A DNA stretch of 31,830 nucleotides from assembly GCF_040394755.1 (NCBI RefSeq), contig NZ_JBEBRQ010000032.1. One strand, given 5' to 3'. Source of the stretch: Castellaniella defragrans_A (GTDB taxonomy: Bacteria > Pseudomonadota > Gammaproteobacteria > Burkholderiales > Burkholderiaceae_B). Numbering within the stretch: position 1 is the first letter of the stretch; each line of letters opens with the position of its first letter. Below are positions 24,627-31,830 of the stretch, piece after piece. Under the pieces are notes generated by a model. The model saw only the letters and a list, made by a program, of their open reading frames with translations, made no database searches and was not told where the DNA came from. A program made the translations under genes and the position numbers.

Positions 24627-25334
24627 ATGACAACTCGTATGGATTCTAGCAGTGGACGGCGGCGTGGCGCGCGCATTCAGGATTATTTGGCTCAGATTCC
24701 GCTGTTCAATGAGCTGCCGCCCGTCGAACTCGAACCGATTGCCGCTGGCACCACCGAGTTGCACGTGGCGCGCGGCGACATCATTTTCCGGCGCGGCGAA
24801 CCCTGTCTGGGTCTGCACTTCGTGATCTATGGTCAGGTCAAGCTCATGTTCGTGTCCCAGGCCGGCGATGAAAAGGTCGTGCGCCTGATCGGACCCAACG
24901 ATAGTTTCGGCGAGGCCCTGATGTTCATGGGCAAGGATTACATCGTCACGGCCCAGGCGCTCACCGATACGCTGCTGCTGCATGTCGGGCGCGAGGTCCT
25001 GTTCGAGGAAATCGAGCGGCGGCCCACCATGGCCTACAAGCTGCTTGCCGGCCTGAGCATCCGCCTGCACAGTCTCATGGGGGATGTCGAGGCGTATTCG
25101 CTGCGCACGGGGGCGCAGCGCATGATCGGCTACCTGCTCAAGGGGCAGGTGGGCGGCGAGGGTGTGCCGTTTCGCCTTGAAACCAGCAAGGCGGTGATCG
25201 CCTCGCGCCTCAATCTCACGCCCGAGCACTTTTCACGTATTCTGCGTGAGCTCAGTGAAAAGGGCCTGATCCGGGTCCGTGGCCGGGAAATCACGATCCT
25301 CGACATGGAGGCCCTGGCCCACTACGAAGGGTAG
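24627..25334 (+). CDS. Crp/Fnr-family regulator with a single cysteine (DNR-like)
   Basis: A 235-residue CRP/FNR-superfamily activator. The cyclic-nucleotide-binding-like sensor domain (about 20-140) is joined by a long dimerisation helix to a helix-turn-helix (about 185-215). The recognition helix TPEHFSRILRELSEKGL has Glu200, Ser203 and Arg204, matching the FNR residues that read TTGAT half-sites. It has only one cysteine (Cys60) and lacks the N-terminal cysteine cluster of O2-sensing FNR, so it cannot bind a [4Fe-4S] cluster that way. It may be a DNR/NnrR-type NO sensor or a downstream regulator. AGGAGG lies 11 nt before the ATG. It probably acts on the FNR boxes at hemN and ubiU. Confidence 0.93.
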   Translation: MTTRMDSSSGRRRGARIQDYLAQIPLFNELPPVELEPIAAGTTELHVARGDIIFRRGEPCLGLHFVIYGQVKLMFVSQAGDEKVVRLIGPNDSFGEALMFMGKDYIVTAQALTDTLLLHVGREVLFEEIERRPTMAYKLLAGLSIRLHSLMGDVEAYSLRTGAQRMIGYLLKGQVGGEGVPFRLETSKAVIASRLNLTPEHFSRILRELSEKGLIRVRGREITILDMEALAHYEG

Positions 25335-25374
25335 GGTGGAGGGCTCACGTGCAGTGGGCCCTTCGCGTCATGCT

Positions 25375-26727
25375 TCACGGTTTCTGTGGGTTGCGGGCGG
25401 CCAGCGGCAGCGCCGCCATCGCCTGCAAGGTCTGCCGATAAGTCATCAGGGCCAGACCCATGTTCAGGGCGAGCCAGGCCGCCGAGGCGGTGAGCAGCGC
25501 CCCGGCCGCCCAGGCACAGCCCGGCAGGCCCAGGCCCGCACCCAGCCCGGCCGCTACCGCCAGAGCATGGACGATGAGCTGGCCGTATGCGCGGCTCTCG
25601 GGGATATAGGCCGCCATTTTGGGCATGACCCGGAGATAGACGCGCGCCTGCGCGGGATGATCGCTTGGAATCACCATGCGGTCCTGCGCGTGCTTCCACA
25701 ATAGAAAGGGCACGATCTTGTAGAGCATACCGTTGACCGCCGACCACAGGACGCCCATGATGATACAGACGCCCAGGGCCAGCGCCGCCCGCGCGTCGGC
25801 GCCATTCGTCATCCATAGCCAGAGCGGTGCGCAGGCCAGGATGCACAGCATGGCGAGGCGCCAGAACCAGGTGGTGGGTTCGGCCTGCGGACGCTTGCGG
25901 GTATGGAGCAGGTGCCAGGTGGTCAGGGCATGGACCACGTAGGCGGCCAGCAGCAGGCATTCGACCGTCTCGCCGATCAAGGGCGGTGTGTCGCGGGTGG
26001 CATGCAGCGCGGACCAGGCCAGCAGCATGCCCGGGATCAGCAGGGGCAGCCAGCGGGTCAGGGGTTTGGGGTAGATCTCGGTCACCTGAAAGACCGGGAT
26101 GATCTGAAAGGACATGCCGATCAACAGCAGCCCCGCCCAGCCGGCCAGCCCCCAGAGCACATGCCAGTCGACCAGCCCCGGCAGGCCGCGCCCATGGGCC
26201 AGGGCGCCGGCCAGTAGCAGGCCCATGACGACCGTCAGGGCCAGACTCCCGAGGGCCATGCGCACCGGGACGAGGATCTCGCGGGCGCCCTTGTAGACCT
26301 GGCGCCGGTGGCGCCACAGGGCGAGGCTGGCCGCGCCGATGAATCCGGCCAGGCCGATACCCAGCAGATTCGCACCCGTCAGGAGCGCCCAGGGACGCAT
26401 CGACAGAAACCCCCAGGAGAGGCAGAGAGTGCCTGAGGTCAGCAGCAGATGGACGCTGGCCGAGATGCGCGTGGCCCGGTGAAAGGGGACGTTGCAGGCC
26501 ACGGGCAGGATCTGCATCATGGCGCCCAGCATGGCGCTGCCCAATATGCCGAGTGTGAACAGGTGCGTCAGGGCCAGTGTGGCCGGCGCCCAGCGCGAGG
26601 TAAAGGCCTGGGGGCCGGCCCACAGGATCAGCAGCCCGGCCAGCAATGCAAAGATCGGAACATTCAGGAAGAAAGGCAACGGCACCCGCAGTGCCGGCGT
26701 CTTGTCGAAATCCAGGGCGCGCTGCAT
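25375..26727 (-). CDS. polytopic membrane protein with many helix histidines, haem-copper-oxidase-like or NnrS-like
   Basis: A 450-residue protein with about 12 hydrophobic segments. Histidines fall in or next to predicted helices: His55 (LTHLFTLGILGSAMLGAMMQ), His93, His189 (DWHVLWGLAGW), His266, His272 and His275. The pattern suggests haem or metal binding, as in the haem-copper oxidase subunit I fold or NnrS, but I do not recognise the family with certainty. It starts 3 bp after the DUF2249 stop, so the two are cotranscribed. The setting beside a DNR-like regulator fits a role in nitrogen-oxide or low-oxygen metabolism, by inference. Confidence 0.75.
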   Translation of the reverse strand: MQRALDFDKTPALRVPLPFFLNVPIFALLAGLLILWAGPQAFTSRWAPATLALTHLFTLGILGSAMLGAMMQILPVACNVPFHRATRISASVHLLLTSGTLCLSWGFLSMRPWALLTGANLLGIGLAGFIGAASLALWRHRRQVYKGAREILVPVRMALGSLALTVVMGLLLAGALAHGRGLPGLVDWHVLWGLAGWAGLLLIGMSFQIIPVFQVTEIYPKPLTRWLPLLIPGMLLAWSALHATRDTPPLIGETVECLLLAAYVVHALTTWHLLHTRKRPQAEPTTWFWRLAMLCILACAPLWLWMTNGADARAALALGVCIIMGVLWSAVNGMLYKIVPFLLWKHAQDRMVIPSDHPAQARVYLRVMPKMAAYIPESRAYGQLIVHALAVAAGLGAGLGLPGCAWAAGALLTASAAWLALNMGLALMTYRQTLQAMAALPLAARNPQKP

Positions 26728-26730
26728 GGG

Positions 26731-26979
26731 TCAGTGCCCGCCGGTGCCGTCGGGAGCGTCGCGCCAGATCGTCACGAGGTAGTGGGTCTGCTCGAAGGTG
26801 GTCTGGTGAGAGTAGCCGTCGCGTTCCAGCATCTGGTACAGGGGGAAAGGCTCGCGGTCGATGGCCATGCGCAGGCGCTGGCCGGGGGCCAGGATGGATA
26901 GGGCTTCGAGGCAGTGTTCCAGCGGCTCTGGCGGGGCCATGCCGCGCACGTTCAATAGAATATCAGCGGGGGGGGGCAT
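26731..26979 (-). CDS. DUF2249 small protein
   Basis: An 82-residue soluble protein, start MPPPADILLNVRGM with AGGA about 8 nt upstream. LLNVRGMAPPEPLEHCLEAL...LRMAIDREPFPLYQMLERDGY is the DUF2249 pattern, a TusA/SirA-like fold that lacks the usual CPxP motif. Function is unknown; the family is common near denitrification and hypoxia genes. It leads a two-gene unit with the histidine-rich membrane protein. The longer frame to 27021 is less likely. Confidence 0.85.
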   Translation of the reverse strand: MPPPADILLNVRGMAPPEPLEHCLEALSILAPGQRLRMAIDREPFPLYQMLERDGYSHQTTFEQTHYLVTIWRDAPDGTGGH

Positions 26980-27108
26980 ATTGCATGTCCTGTCGATGGG
27001 GTCGCGCGAACCCTCGCGCATACCTTACACGATTGCGGGGCCGCGGGCATACAAGACCCTGTGCCTTGTCGTGATGCTATCCGTCATCTGGCGGATAGTG
27101 CTGCATTC

Positions 27109-27150
27109 TTGATTAAGATTAAGGAGGGCCATCTACAATCGGTGCATAGT
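27109..27150 (+). promoter_or_regulatory. FNR-dependent class II promoter of ubiUVT
   Basis: TTGAT-TAAG-ATTAA (27109-27122) has one mismatch to the FNR consensus. The hexamer CATAGT (27145-27150, 4 of 6) begins 29.5 bp after its centre, the same geometry as at hemN, predicting a start near 27157 and a leader of about 75 nt to ubiU. An overlapping TACAAT (27134-27139) is a possible alternative -10. In E. coli ubiUV is known to be FNR-activated. Confidence 0.7.
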
Positions 27151-27231
27151 GCTGTTGTTGTCAATGCGAGGCCCGTGGCCGTCCCGCGTGGTCTGTTCGC
27201 CGGGGCCTCCTGTTTCTTTGATGGTTGCTTC

Positions 27232-28287
27232 ATGCCCCCACTCCCTTCTTCGTCCCAGCCGGGCGTCGTGCATCATCGCGACGTTTCCAGCTTCGAACTC
27301 GTTTGTCCCGCCGGCAGCCTGCCGGCTCTCAAGGCCGCCGTCGATCACGGCGCCGATTGCGTCTACCTGGGCTTTCGGGATGCCACCAACGCCCGTAATT
27401 TCGCGGGCCTGAATTTCGACGCGGCCGCGATCGCCGAGGGCATTCGCTATGCCCACGGCCGTGGCCGCAAGGTTTTTCTGGCCCTGAATACTTATCCCCA
27501 GCCGGATGCCTGGCGGCTGTGGCGCGACGCCGTCGACCGGGCCGCCGGTTCCGGCGTCGATGCGATCATCATGGCCGATCCGGGCCTGATGGCCTATGCC
27601 CACGAGCGCTACCCGGATCTGCGCCTGCATTTGTCGGTCCAGGGCTCGGCCACCAATTACGAGGCGATCAATTTCTATCACCGGCATTTCGGAGTGGCGC
27701 GCGCCGTGTTGCCGCGCGTGCTGTCGGTCGTCCAGGTCGAGCAGGTGGCCGAGAACACCCCGGTCGAAATCGAGGTGTTCGGTTTCGGCAGCCTGTGCGT
27801 CATGGTCGAGGGCCGCTGCGCCCTTTCGTCCTATGCGACCGGGGAATCGCCCAATACGCACGGCGTGTGCTCGCCGGCGCGTCATGTCCGTTGGCAGCAG
27901 ACCGAGCAGGGGCTGGATTCGCGCCTGAACGGGGTGCTGATCGACCGCTACGGCGAGGGCGAGAACGCGGGCTATCCGACGCTGTGCAAGGGCCGCTTCG
28001 ATGTGGCCGGCGAAAATTACTACGCCCTCGAGGAGCCCACCAGCCTGAATACGCTCGAACTCCTGCCCCGGCTCATGGCGATGGGGGTGCGGGCGATCAA
28101 GATCGAAGGCCGCCAGCGCAGTCCCGCCTACGTGGCGCAGGTCACGCGGGTTTGGCGCGAGGCCATCGACCAGGCGCGCGCGAGCGCGGCGCGCTATTCG
28201 GTCAAGCCTGCCTGGATGGCCGAATTGAACAAGGTGGCCGAGGGCCAGCAGCATACGCTGGGCGCCTACAACCGGCCCTGGAAATGA
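27232..28287 (+). CDS. ubiU: O2-independent ubiquinone biosynthesis protein UbiU
   Basis: A 351-residue peptidase-U32-family protein. Its four cysteines, Cys189, Cys196, Cys213 and Cys252, are each exactly 20 positions after the [4Fe-4S] ligands Cys169, 176, 193 and 232 of E. coli UbiU, so the cluster site is intact. UbiU and UbiV hydroxylate the ubiquinone ring without O2, using prephenate as hydroxyl donor in E. coli. The N-terminal FELVCPAGSLPALKAAVDHGA matches the family start near residue 21; the ATG at 27232 has no strong Shine-Dalgarno, so the exact start is uncertain. It is first of ubiU-ubiV-ubiT behind an FNR-type promoter. Confidence 0.94.
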   Translation: MPPLPSSSQPGVVHHRDVSSFELVCPAGSLPALKAAVDHGADCVYLGFRDATNARNFAGLNFDAAAIAEGIRYAHGRGRKVFLALNTYPQPDAWRLWRDAVDRAAGSGVDAIIMADPGLMAYAHERYPDLRLHLSVQGSATNYEAINFYHRHFGVARAVLPRVLSVVQVEQVAENTPVEIEVFGFGSLCVMVEGRCALSSYATGESPNTHGVCSPARHVRWQQTEQGLDSRLNGVLIDRYGEGENAGYPTLCKGRFDVAGENYYALEEPTSLNTLELLPRLMAMGVRAIKIEGRQRSPAYVAQVTRVWREAIDQARASAARYSVKPAWMAELNKVAEGQQHTLGAYNRPWK

Positions 28288-28327
28288 GGCGCGACGGATA
28301 TCACTGTCCCGCCAGAGGTTGAATCAT

Positions 28328-29230
28328 ATGAAAATCGCTTTAGGACCCCTGCAATACTATTGGCCGCGCGTCACCACGCTGCAGTTCTATGAATCCGTGC
28401 GTGAATGGCCGGTCGATATCGTCTATCTGGGGGAAACCGTGTGTTCGCGGCGCCATGAGCTGCGCCTGCCCGACTGGATCGAGGTGGCCGACATGCTGGC
28501 CGAGGCCGGCAAGGATGTGGTGCTGTCCACCCAGGTCCTGCTGGAATCCGGCGTCGATCTGAATACGCTGCGCAAGATCGCCGACAATGGGCGCCATGCC
28601 GTCGAGGCCAACGACATGGGCGCGGTGCGCCTGATGGAGGGCCGCCCCTTCATCGCTGGCCCCTTTCTGAATATCTACAATACGCCCACGCTCGAGGTCA
28701 TCGCCGGGCTGGGCGCGACGCGCTGGACGATGCCTCTCGAAATGGGGCGCCAGGGTCTGGCGCAGTTGCAGCAGGGCCGCCTGGCCGGATTGCAGACCGA
28801 GGTCTTTGCCTACGGCCGGATGCCCCTGGCATTCTCGGCGCGCTGCTTCACCGCGCGCAATCGCAATTTCCCCAAGGACAATTGCCAGTATGTCTGTATG
28901 GACCATCCCGACGGCCTGCTGCTCGAAACCAAGGAATCCCAGGCGTTCCTGACCATCAACGGCATCCAGACCCAGTCGGCCCTGGTTTACACTCTGATTC
29001 ACGAGCTGGACGAATTGCGGGATCTGGGCGTGGATGTGCTGCGCCTGAGCCCCCAGTCGCAGGGCATGGACCAGGTGGTCGCGGCATTCCGGGATGTGCT
29101 GGATGGCCGCCTGGACAAGGCCCAGGCGCATGCGCGTCTGGTCCCGCTCATGCCCGCCGGGCCGTGCAACGGCTACTGGCACGAGCGCCCCGGGCTGGAC
29201 ATGGTGCTGCCGCAGGCGGCGACCGCCTGA
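28328..29230 (+). CDS. ubiV: O2-independent ubiquinone biosynthesis protein UbiV
   Basis: A 300-residue U32-family partner of UbiU. Cys39, Cys173, Cys186 and Cys190 correspond to the [4Fe-4S] ligands Cys39, 180, 193 and 197 of E. coli UbiV. The start MKIALGPLQYYWPR at 28328 is supported by GAGG 9 nt upstream; a TTG nine bases earlier is in frame but less likely. The 40-bp gap to ubiU and 20-bp gap to ubiT indicate one operon. Confidence 0.95.
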   Translation: MKIALGPLQYYWPRVTTLQFYESVREWPVDIVYLGETVCSRRHELRLPDWIEVADMLAEAGKDVVLSTQVLLESGVDLNTLRKIADNGRHAVEANDMGAVRLMEGRPFIAGPFLNIYNTPTLEVIAGLGATRWTMPLEMGRQGLAQLQQGRLAGLQTEVFAYGRMPLAFSARCFTARNRNFPKDNCQYVCMDHPDGLLLETKESQAFLTINGIQTQSALVYTLIHELDELRDLGVDVLRLSPQSQGMDQVVAAFRDVLDGRLDKAQAHARLVPLMPAGPCNGYWHERPGLDMVLPQAATA

Positions 29231-29250
29231 CATCATCATCGAGGAACATC

Positions 29251-29796
29251 ATGCAGAATGCACAGACCCCCGTTTATCGAATTCCCGCGCCGGTCGCGCG
29301 CGTCCTGGGGCACTTGCCCCGCCTGCCGGGCTCGATGCTGTTCGTCGCCGGCCTGAACCTGGCATTGGCGCGCCATTTGCACCCCGACACCCTGCACATG
29401 CTCGAGGGCCGCGCGTTGCGGATCCACGTGGCCGACGCCAACCTGCGTTTCGACTACACCTGGCGCGACGGGGCGTTCCGGGCCGCCCGCCACGACGGCA
29501 TCGAGCCGGATCTGACGATCCGCGCCAATGCCTGGGATTTCCATCAACTGATCCAGCGGCGCGAGGACCCGGACACGCTGTTCTTCAGCCGCCGCCTGGT
29601 GATGGAGGGCGATACCGAACTCGGCCTCATGGTCAAGAACACCCTGGACGCCATCGACATGGCGGTGTTCCACCCGCGCGCCATGCTGCGCGATGCACTG
29701 GCGGCCTTGCTGCCCAAGGGCGCGGGCGCCGCCGCCCGCTCCGCTAACCCCGACGCAGCTCGAATCGCGGAAACAGCGCCGCCAGCGCGTCGGTGA
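29251..29796 (+). CDS. ubiT: O2-independent ubiquinone biosynthesis accessory factor UbiT (SCP2 domain)
   Basis: A 181-residue SCP2-domain protein, homologous to UbiJ/UbiT lipid-binding factors that present the hydrophobic quinone intermediate. The SCP2 core spans about 40-140 (LEGRALRIHVADANLRFDYTW, then DLTIRANAWDFHQL). GAGGA lies about 6 nt before the ATG. The last ~17 codons overlap the 3' end of nrdG on the other strand by 53 bp. In E. coli ubiT is divergent from ubiUV; here all three are collinear. Confidence 0.91.
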   Translation: MQNAQTPVYRIPAPVARVLGHLPRLPGSMLFVAGLNLALARHLHPDTLHMLEGRALRIHVADANLRFDYTWRDGAFRAARHDGIEPDLTIRANAWDFHQLIQRREDPDTLFFSRRLVMEGDTELGLMVKNTLDAIDMAVFHPRAMLRDALAALLPKGAGAAARSANPDAARIAETAPPARR

Positions 29797-30526
29797 CGGC
29801 GCGGCCGGGATAGTCGGCCAGACCGCGTCCGGCGGCATTCAGGGCCGCGTCGGCGCAGCCTTGGGGGCGAAAGACCTGGACGGCGTAGTGCCGTACGCCG
29901 AGGCTGGCCAGTTCGCGGCCCAGGGCCAGCAGTTCGTCCGCGCCGATCAGATCGGGATGCGCCGTGCTGCGGCATTCGAAGTCCACATCGCTTTGCAGCA
30001 ACAGGCGCAGGCTGTCGCGCGCCGGTTGGCCGCTGCCGGTCACGCCGGTGATGCGCGCGTAATCCTCGAATCCCGCCTTGATGTCCAGTCCCACCCAGTC
30101 CACGTCCGGCAGGACCTGCGCCAGACGGCGCGGGTGCGTGCCGCCCGTGTGCAGGCCGATGCGGTAGCCCAGCGCGCGCGCCTGGCCGATGGCCGGGCCG
30201 AGGCCCGGGTCCATGGTGGGCTCGCCGCCGCTGAATACCACGCCGTCGATCAGGCCGACGCGGCGCGCCAGGAATGCCAGGACGTCGTCCCAGTCCAGGG
30301 GGCTGCCGGCGGTGCGCGGCTGCAGATGGGGATTGTGGCAGTACCCGCAGCGCCAGGGGCATCCCTGGACGAATATCACGGCGGACAATAAGCCGGGAAA
30401 GTCCGTGGCGGTAAAGGGCGCGAGCCCGCCGACCTTGAGGCGGGCGGGGCCGCGCCCCGGCGCGATACGGACGACCGTGGCGGATGCCATGCGGGCCGGC
30501 GTGGACGGGGGGGCGGTGAACGTCAT
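29744..30526 (-). CDS. nrdG: anaerobic ribonucleotide reductase activase NrdG (NrdG2-type)
   Basis: A 260-residue radical SAM activase that generates the glycyl radical on NrdD. VQGCPWRCGYCHNP carries C56-x3-C60-x2-C63, and LKVGGLAPFTATDFPG (30-45) and FSGGEPT are typical of the NrdG2 subgroup. The ATG at 30526 has an AGGA that is only one base away, so a start at 30490 (MASATVV) is possible. It lies 107 bp downstream of the detached glycyl-radical gene. Its 3' end overlaps ubiT convergently. Confidence 0.93.
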   Translation of the reverse strand: MTFTAPPSTPARMASATVVRIAPGRGPARLKVGGLAPFTATDFPGLLSAVIFVQGCPWRCGYCHNPHLQPRTAGSPLDWDDVLAFLARRVGLIDGVVFSGGEPTMDPGLGPAIGQARALGYRIGLHTGGTHPRRLAQVLPDVDWVGLDIKAGFEDYARITGVTGSGQPARDSLRLLLQSDVDFECRSTAHPDLIGADELLALGRELASLGVRHYAVQVFRPQGCADAALNAAGRGLADYPGRAVTDALAALFPRFELRRG

Positions 30527-30633
30527 GTCCTGGGTATTGAAAAAAGGCGGCTGGTGATCCGGATGCGGATGCGCGGACCAGCCTGGCTGGACATGCGTGT
30601 CCTGTGGGCTATGCCAATCAATCGGGCGGGAGA

Positions 30634-30807
30634 TCAGGCCGCGCGTTGCGCCTGCTCGGCGGGATGCTCGACAAAGTAGCGCCGTTCGTGGAACTCGCCC
30701 TTTTTCCCGATGTTGAACGAGGACATGGGGCGGTGATAGCCCATGACGCGGGTCCAGATTTCGCAGGGTTGGCGTTCGTCGTCGCGCAGGGCGATGGCTT
30801 GAGTCAT
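30634..30807 (-). CDS. detached glycyl-radical domain of class III ribonucleotide reductase
   Basis: A 57-residue protein consisting almost only of the C-terminal glycyl-radical segment of NrdD: CEIWTRVMGYHRP (15-27), with the radical glycine predicted at Gly23 in RVMGY, then SSFNIGKKGEFHERRYF. AAGGAG lies 8 nt before the ATG at 30807, so it can be translated on its own. The main NrdD frame stops 44 bp upstream. The protein is presumably activated by NrdG and docks into NrdD, much as GrcA/YfiD replaces the glycyl domain of pyruvate formate-lyase; that is inference. The frame is also open upstream to 30933, so a recent frameshift cannot be fully excluded. Confidence 0.88.
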   Translation of the reverse strand: MTQAIALRDDERQPCEIWTRVMGYHRPMSSFNIGKKGEFHERRYFVEHPAEQAQRAA

Positions 30808-30851
30808 GGTGAATGCTCCTTGAGTCGTGGGTTGGTGGGCCGAAGCCCGGG

Positions 30852-31830
30852 TCAGGCGGGGACGCCCATGTCCGTGGCGATGGCTGCGCCACGGGTTTCC
30901 TGGCGCTTGCGGGCGATCAGTTCGTCGTCGCAATGCGGGCAGAATTCGTGTTTGCCCGGCAGGTAGCCATGCCGCGGGCAGATCGAGAATGTCGGCGTGA
31001 CGGTGATGTAAGGCAGCGAGAATCGGCTGAGTGCGCGCCGCACCAGCGTGCGGCAGGCCTCGGCCGAGGACAGCGGCTCGGTCATGTACAGGTGCAGCAC
31101 CGTGCCGCCGGTGTATTTGCGCTGCAGTTCGTCCTGGCGTTCGAGGGCCTCGAAAGGGTCGTCGGTGAAGCCCACTGGCAGCTGCGAGGAGTTGGTGTAG
31201 TAGGGCATGTCGGCGGTGCCGGCCTGCAGAATGCCGGGGTGGCGCTTGCGGTCTTCTTTGGCAAAGCGGTAGGTGGTGCCCTCGGCGGGCGTCGCCTCGA
31301 GGTTGTACATGTGGCCGGTCTGCTCCTGGAACTCGACCATGCGCGCGCGCACGTGGTCGAGCAGGCGCACGGCGAAGGCATGGCCCCAGGCCGAGGTCAG
31401 GTCGTGCGCGTCGGCGCTGAAGTTGCGGATCATCTCGTTGATGCCATTGACCCCGAGGGTCGAGAAATGATTGCGCAAAGTGCCCAGGTAGCGCCGCGTA
31501 TAGGGAAACAGGCCGTTGTCGATGTGGCGCTGGATGATCTGGCGCTTGATCTCGAGGCTGTCGCGCCCCAGGGCCAGCAACTCGTCCAGGCGCGCGTAGA
31601 GTCCCGCTTCGTCACCCCGGTACAGATAGCCCAGGCGCGCGCAATTGATGGTGACCACCCCCAGCGAGCCGGTCTGCTCGGCCGAACCGAACAGGCCATT
31701 GCCGCGCTTGAGCAGCTCGCGCAGGTCGAGCTGCAGGCGGCAGCACATCGAGCGGATCATGTTGGGCTTGAGTTCCGAGTTGATGAAGTTCTGGAAATAC
31801 GGCAGGCCGTAGCGGGCCGTCATTTCGAAC
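30852..31830 (-). CDS. nrdD: anaerobic ribonucleoside-triphosphate reductase NrdD, C-terminal part, lacking the glycyl-radical segment
   Basis: The last ~326 codons of class III ribonucleotide reductase, open through the right edge; the first Met seen (31823) is internal, preceded by Phe-Glu. RYGLPYFQNFINSEL, MIRSMCCRLQLDL and GSLGVVTINCARLGYL are catalytic-barrel segments. PTFSICPRHGYLPGKHEFCPHCDDEL resembles the C-terminal zinc site (Cys, His, Cys-x2-Cys). The chain then ends ARKRQETRGAAIATDMGVPA with no RVxGY motif. The motif is encoded by the next gene. It reduces ribonucleoside triphosphates under anoxia. Confidence 0.94.
   Translation of the reverse strand, partial: FEMTARYGLPYFQNFINSELKPNMIRSMCCRLQLDLRELLKRGNGLFGSAEQTGSLGVVTINCARLGYLYRGDEAGLYARLDELLALGRDSLEIKRQIIQRHIDNGLFPYTRRYLGTLRNHFSTLGVNGINEMIRNFSADAHDLTSAWGHAFAVRLLDHVRARMVEFQEQTGHMYNLEATPAEGTTYRFAKEDRKRHPGILQAGTADMPYYTNSSQLPVGFTDDPFEALERQDELQRKYTGGTVLHLYMTEPLSSAEACRTLVRRALSRFSLPYITVTPTFSICPRHGYLPGKHEFCPHCDDELIARKRQETRGAAIATDMGVPA

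Overview
The window looks like a chromosomal segment of a GC-rich facultatively anaerobic betaproteobacterium, most likely Burkholderiales/Alcaligenaceae (Bordetella-Achromobacter-Castellaniella type). This rests on protein character, gene neighbourhoods and FNR-type promoters, not on a database search. Almost all DNA is coding; the passenger part of one autotransporter gene is visibly less GC-rich than the rest.

Layout. 1-5202 (minus strand): housekeeping genes. RNase R and the 23S rRNA methylase RlmB form a pair, followed by a Cys/Met-metabolism PLP enzyme, HU, and a tRNA-Val cut by the left edge. 5229-5475: tRNA-Leu(CAG) with an extended -10 promoter and a strong terminator. 5687-8653: a 988-residue type Va autotransporter with seven ~50-residue passenger repeats. 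8712-9504 (minus): two unrecognised small genes. 9505-9862: a gene-poor spacer with a Fur-box promoter for tonB and an unexpected FNR-type promoter. 9863-12112: tonB-exbB-exbD. 12276-15991: an OmpR-type regulator, a histidine kinase almost without a periplasmic domain, and the K+ transporter Kup, joined by 11-nt overlaps. 16145-16537: a small secreted four-cysteine protein. 16634-22606 (minus): a complete Mrp/Pha-type multisubunit cation/proton antiporter, phaAB-C-D-E-F-G, with A and B fused.

22662-31830 is an anaerobic-lifestyle block. It holds hemN (O2-independent haem synthesis), a DUF454 membrane protein, a Crp/Fnr-family regulator with only one cysteine, a DUF2249 protein plus a histidine-rich membrane protein, ubiU-ubiV-ubiT (O2-independent ubiquinone hydroxylation), and a class III ribonucleotide reductase (nrdD, a detached glycyl-radical domain, nrdG). 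Two FNR boxes, at hemN and ubiU, are each followed by a -10-like hexamer at exactly the same distance, as expected for class II FNR activation. A third site with the same geometry lies upstream of tonB. Together these genes supply haem, quinone and dNTPs without oxygen.

Most interesting points: (1) NrdD ends before its glycyl-radical motif, and a 57-residue protein carrying that motif follows with its own ribosome binding site; (2) the FNR-type promoter upstream of tonB, which may drive a small RNA ending at a hairpin that also contains the tonB -10 element; (3) the short-loop sensor kinase wired to kup; (4) the repeat-rich autotransporter beside tRNA-Leu.
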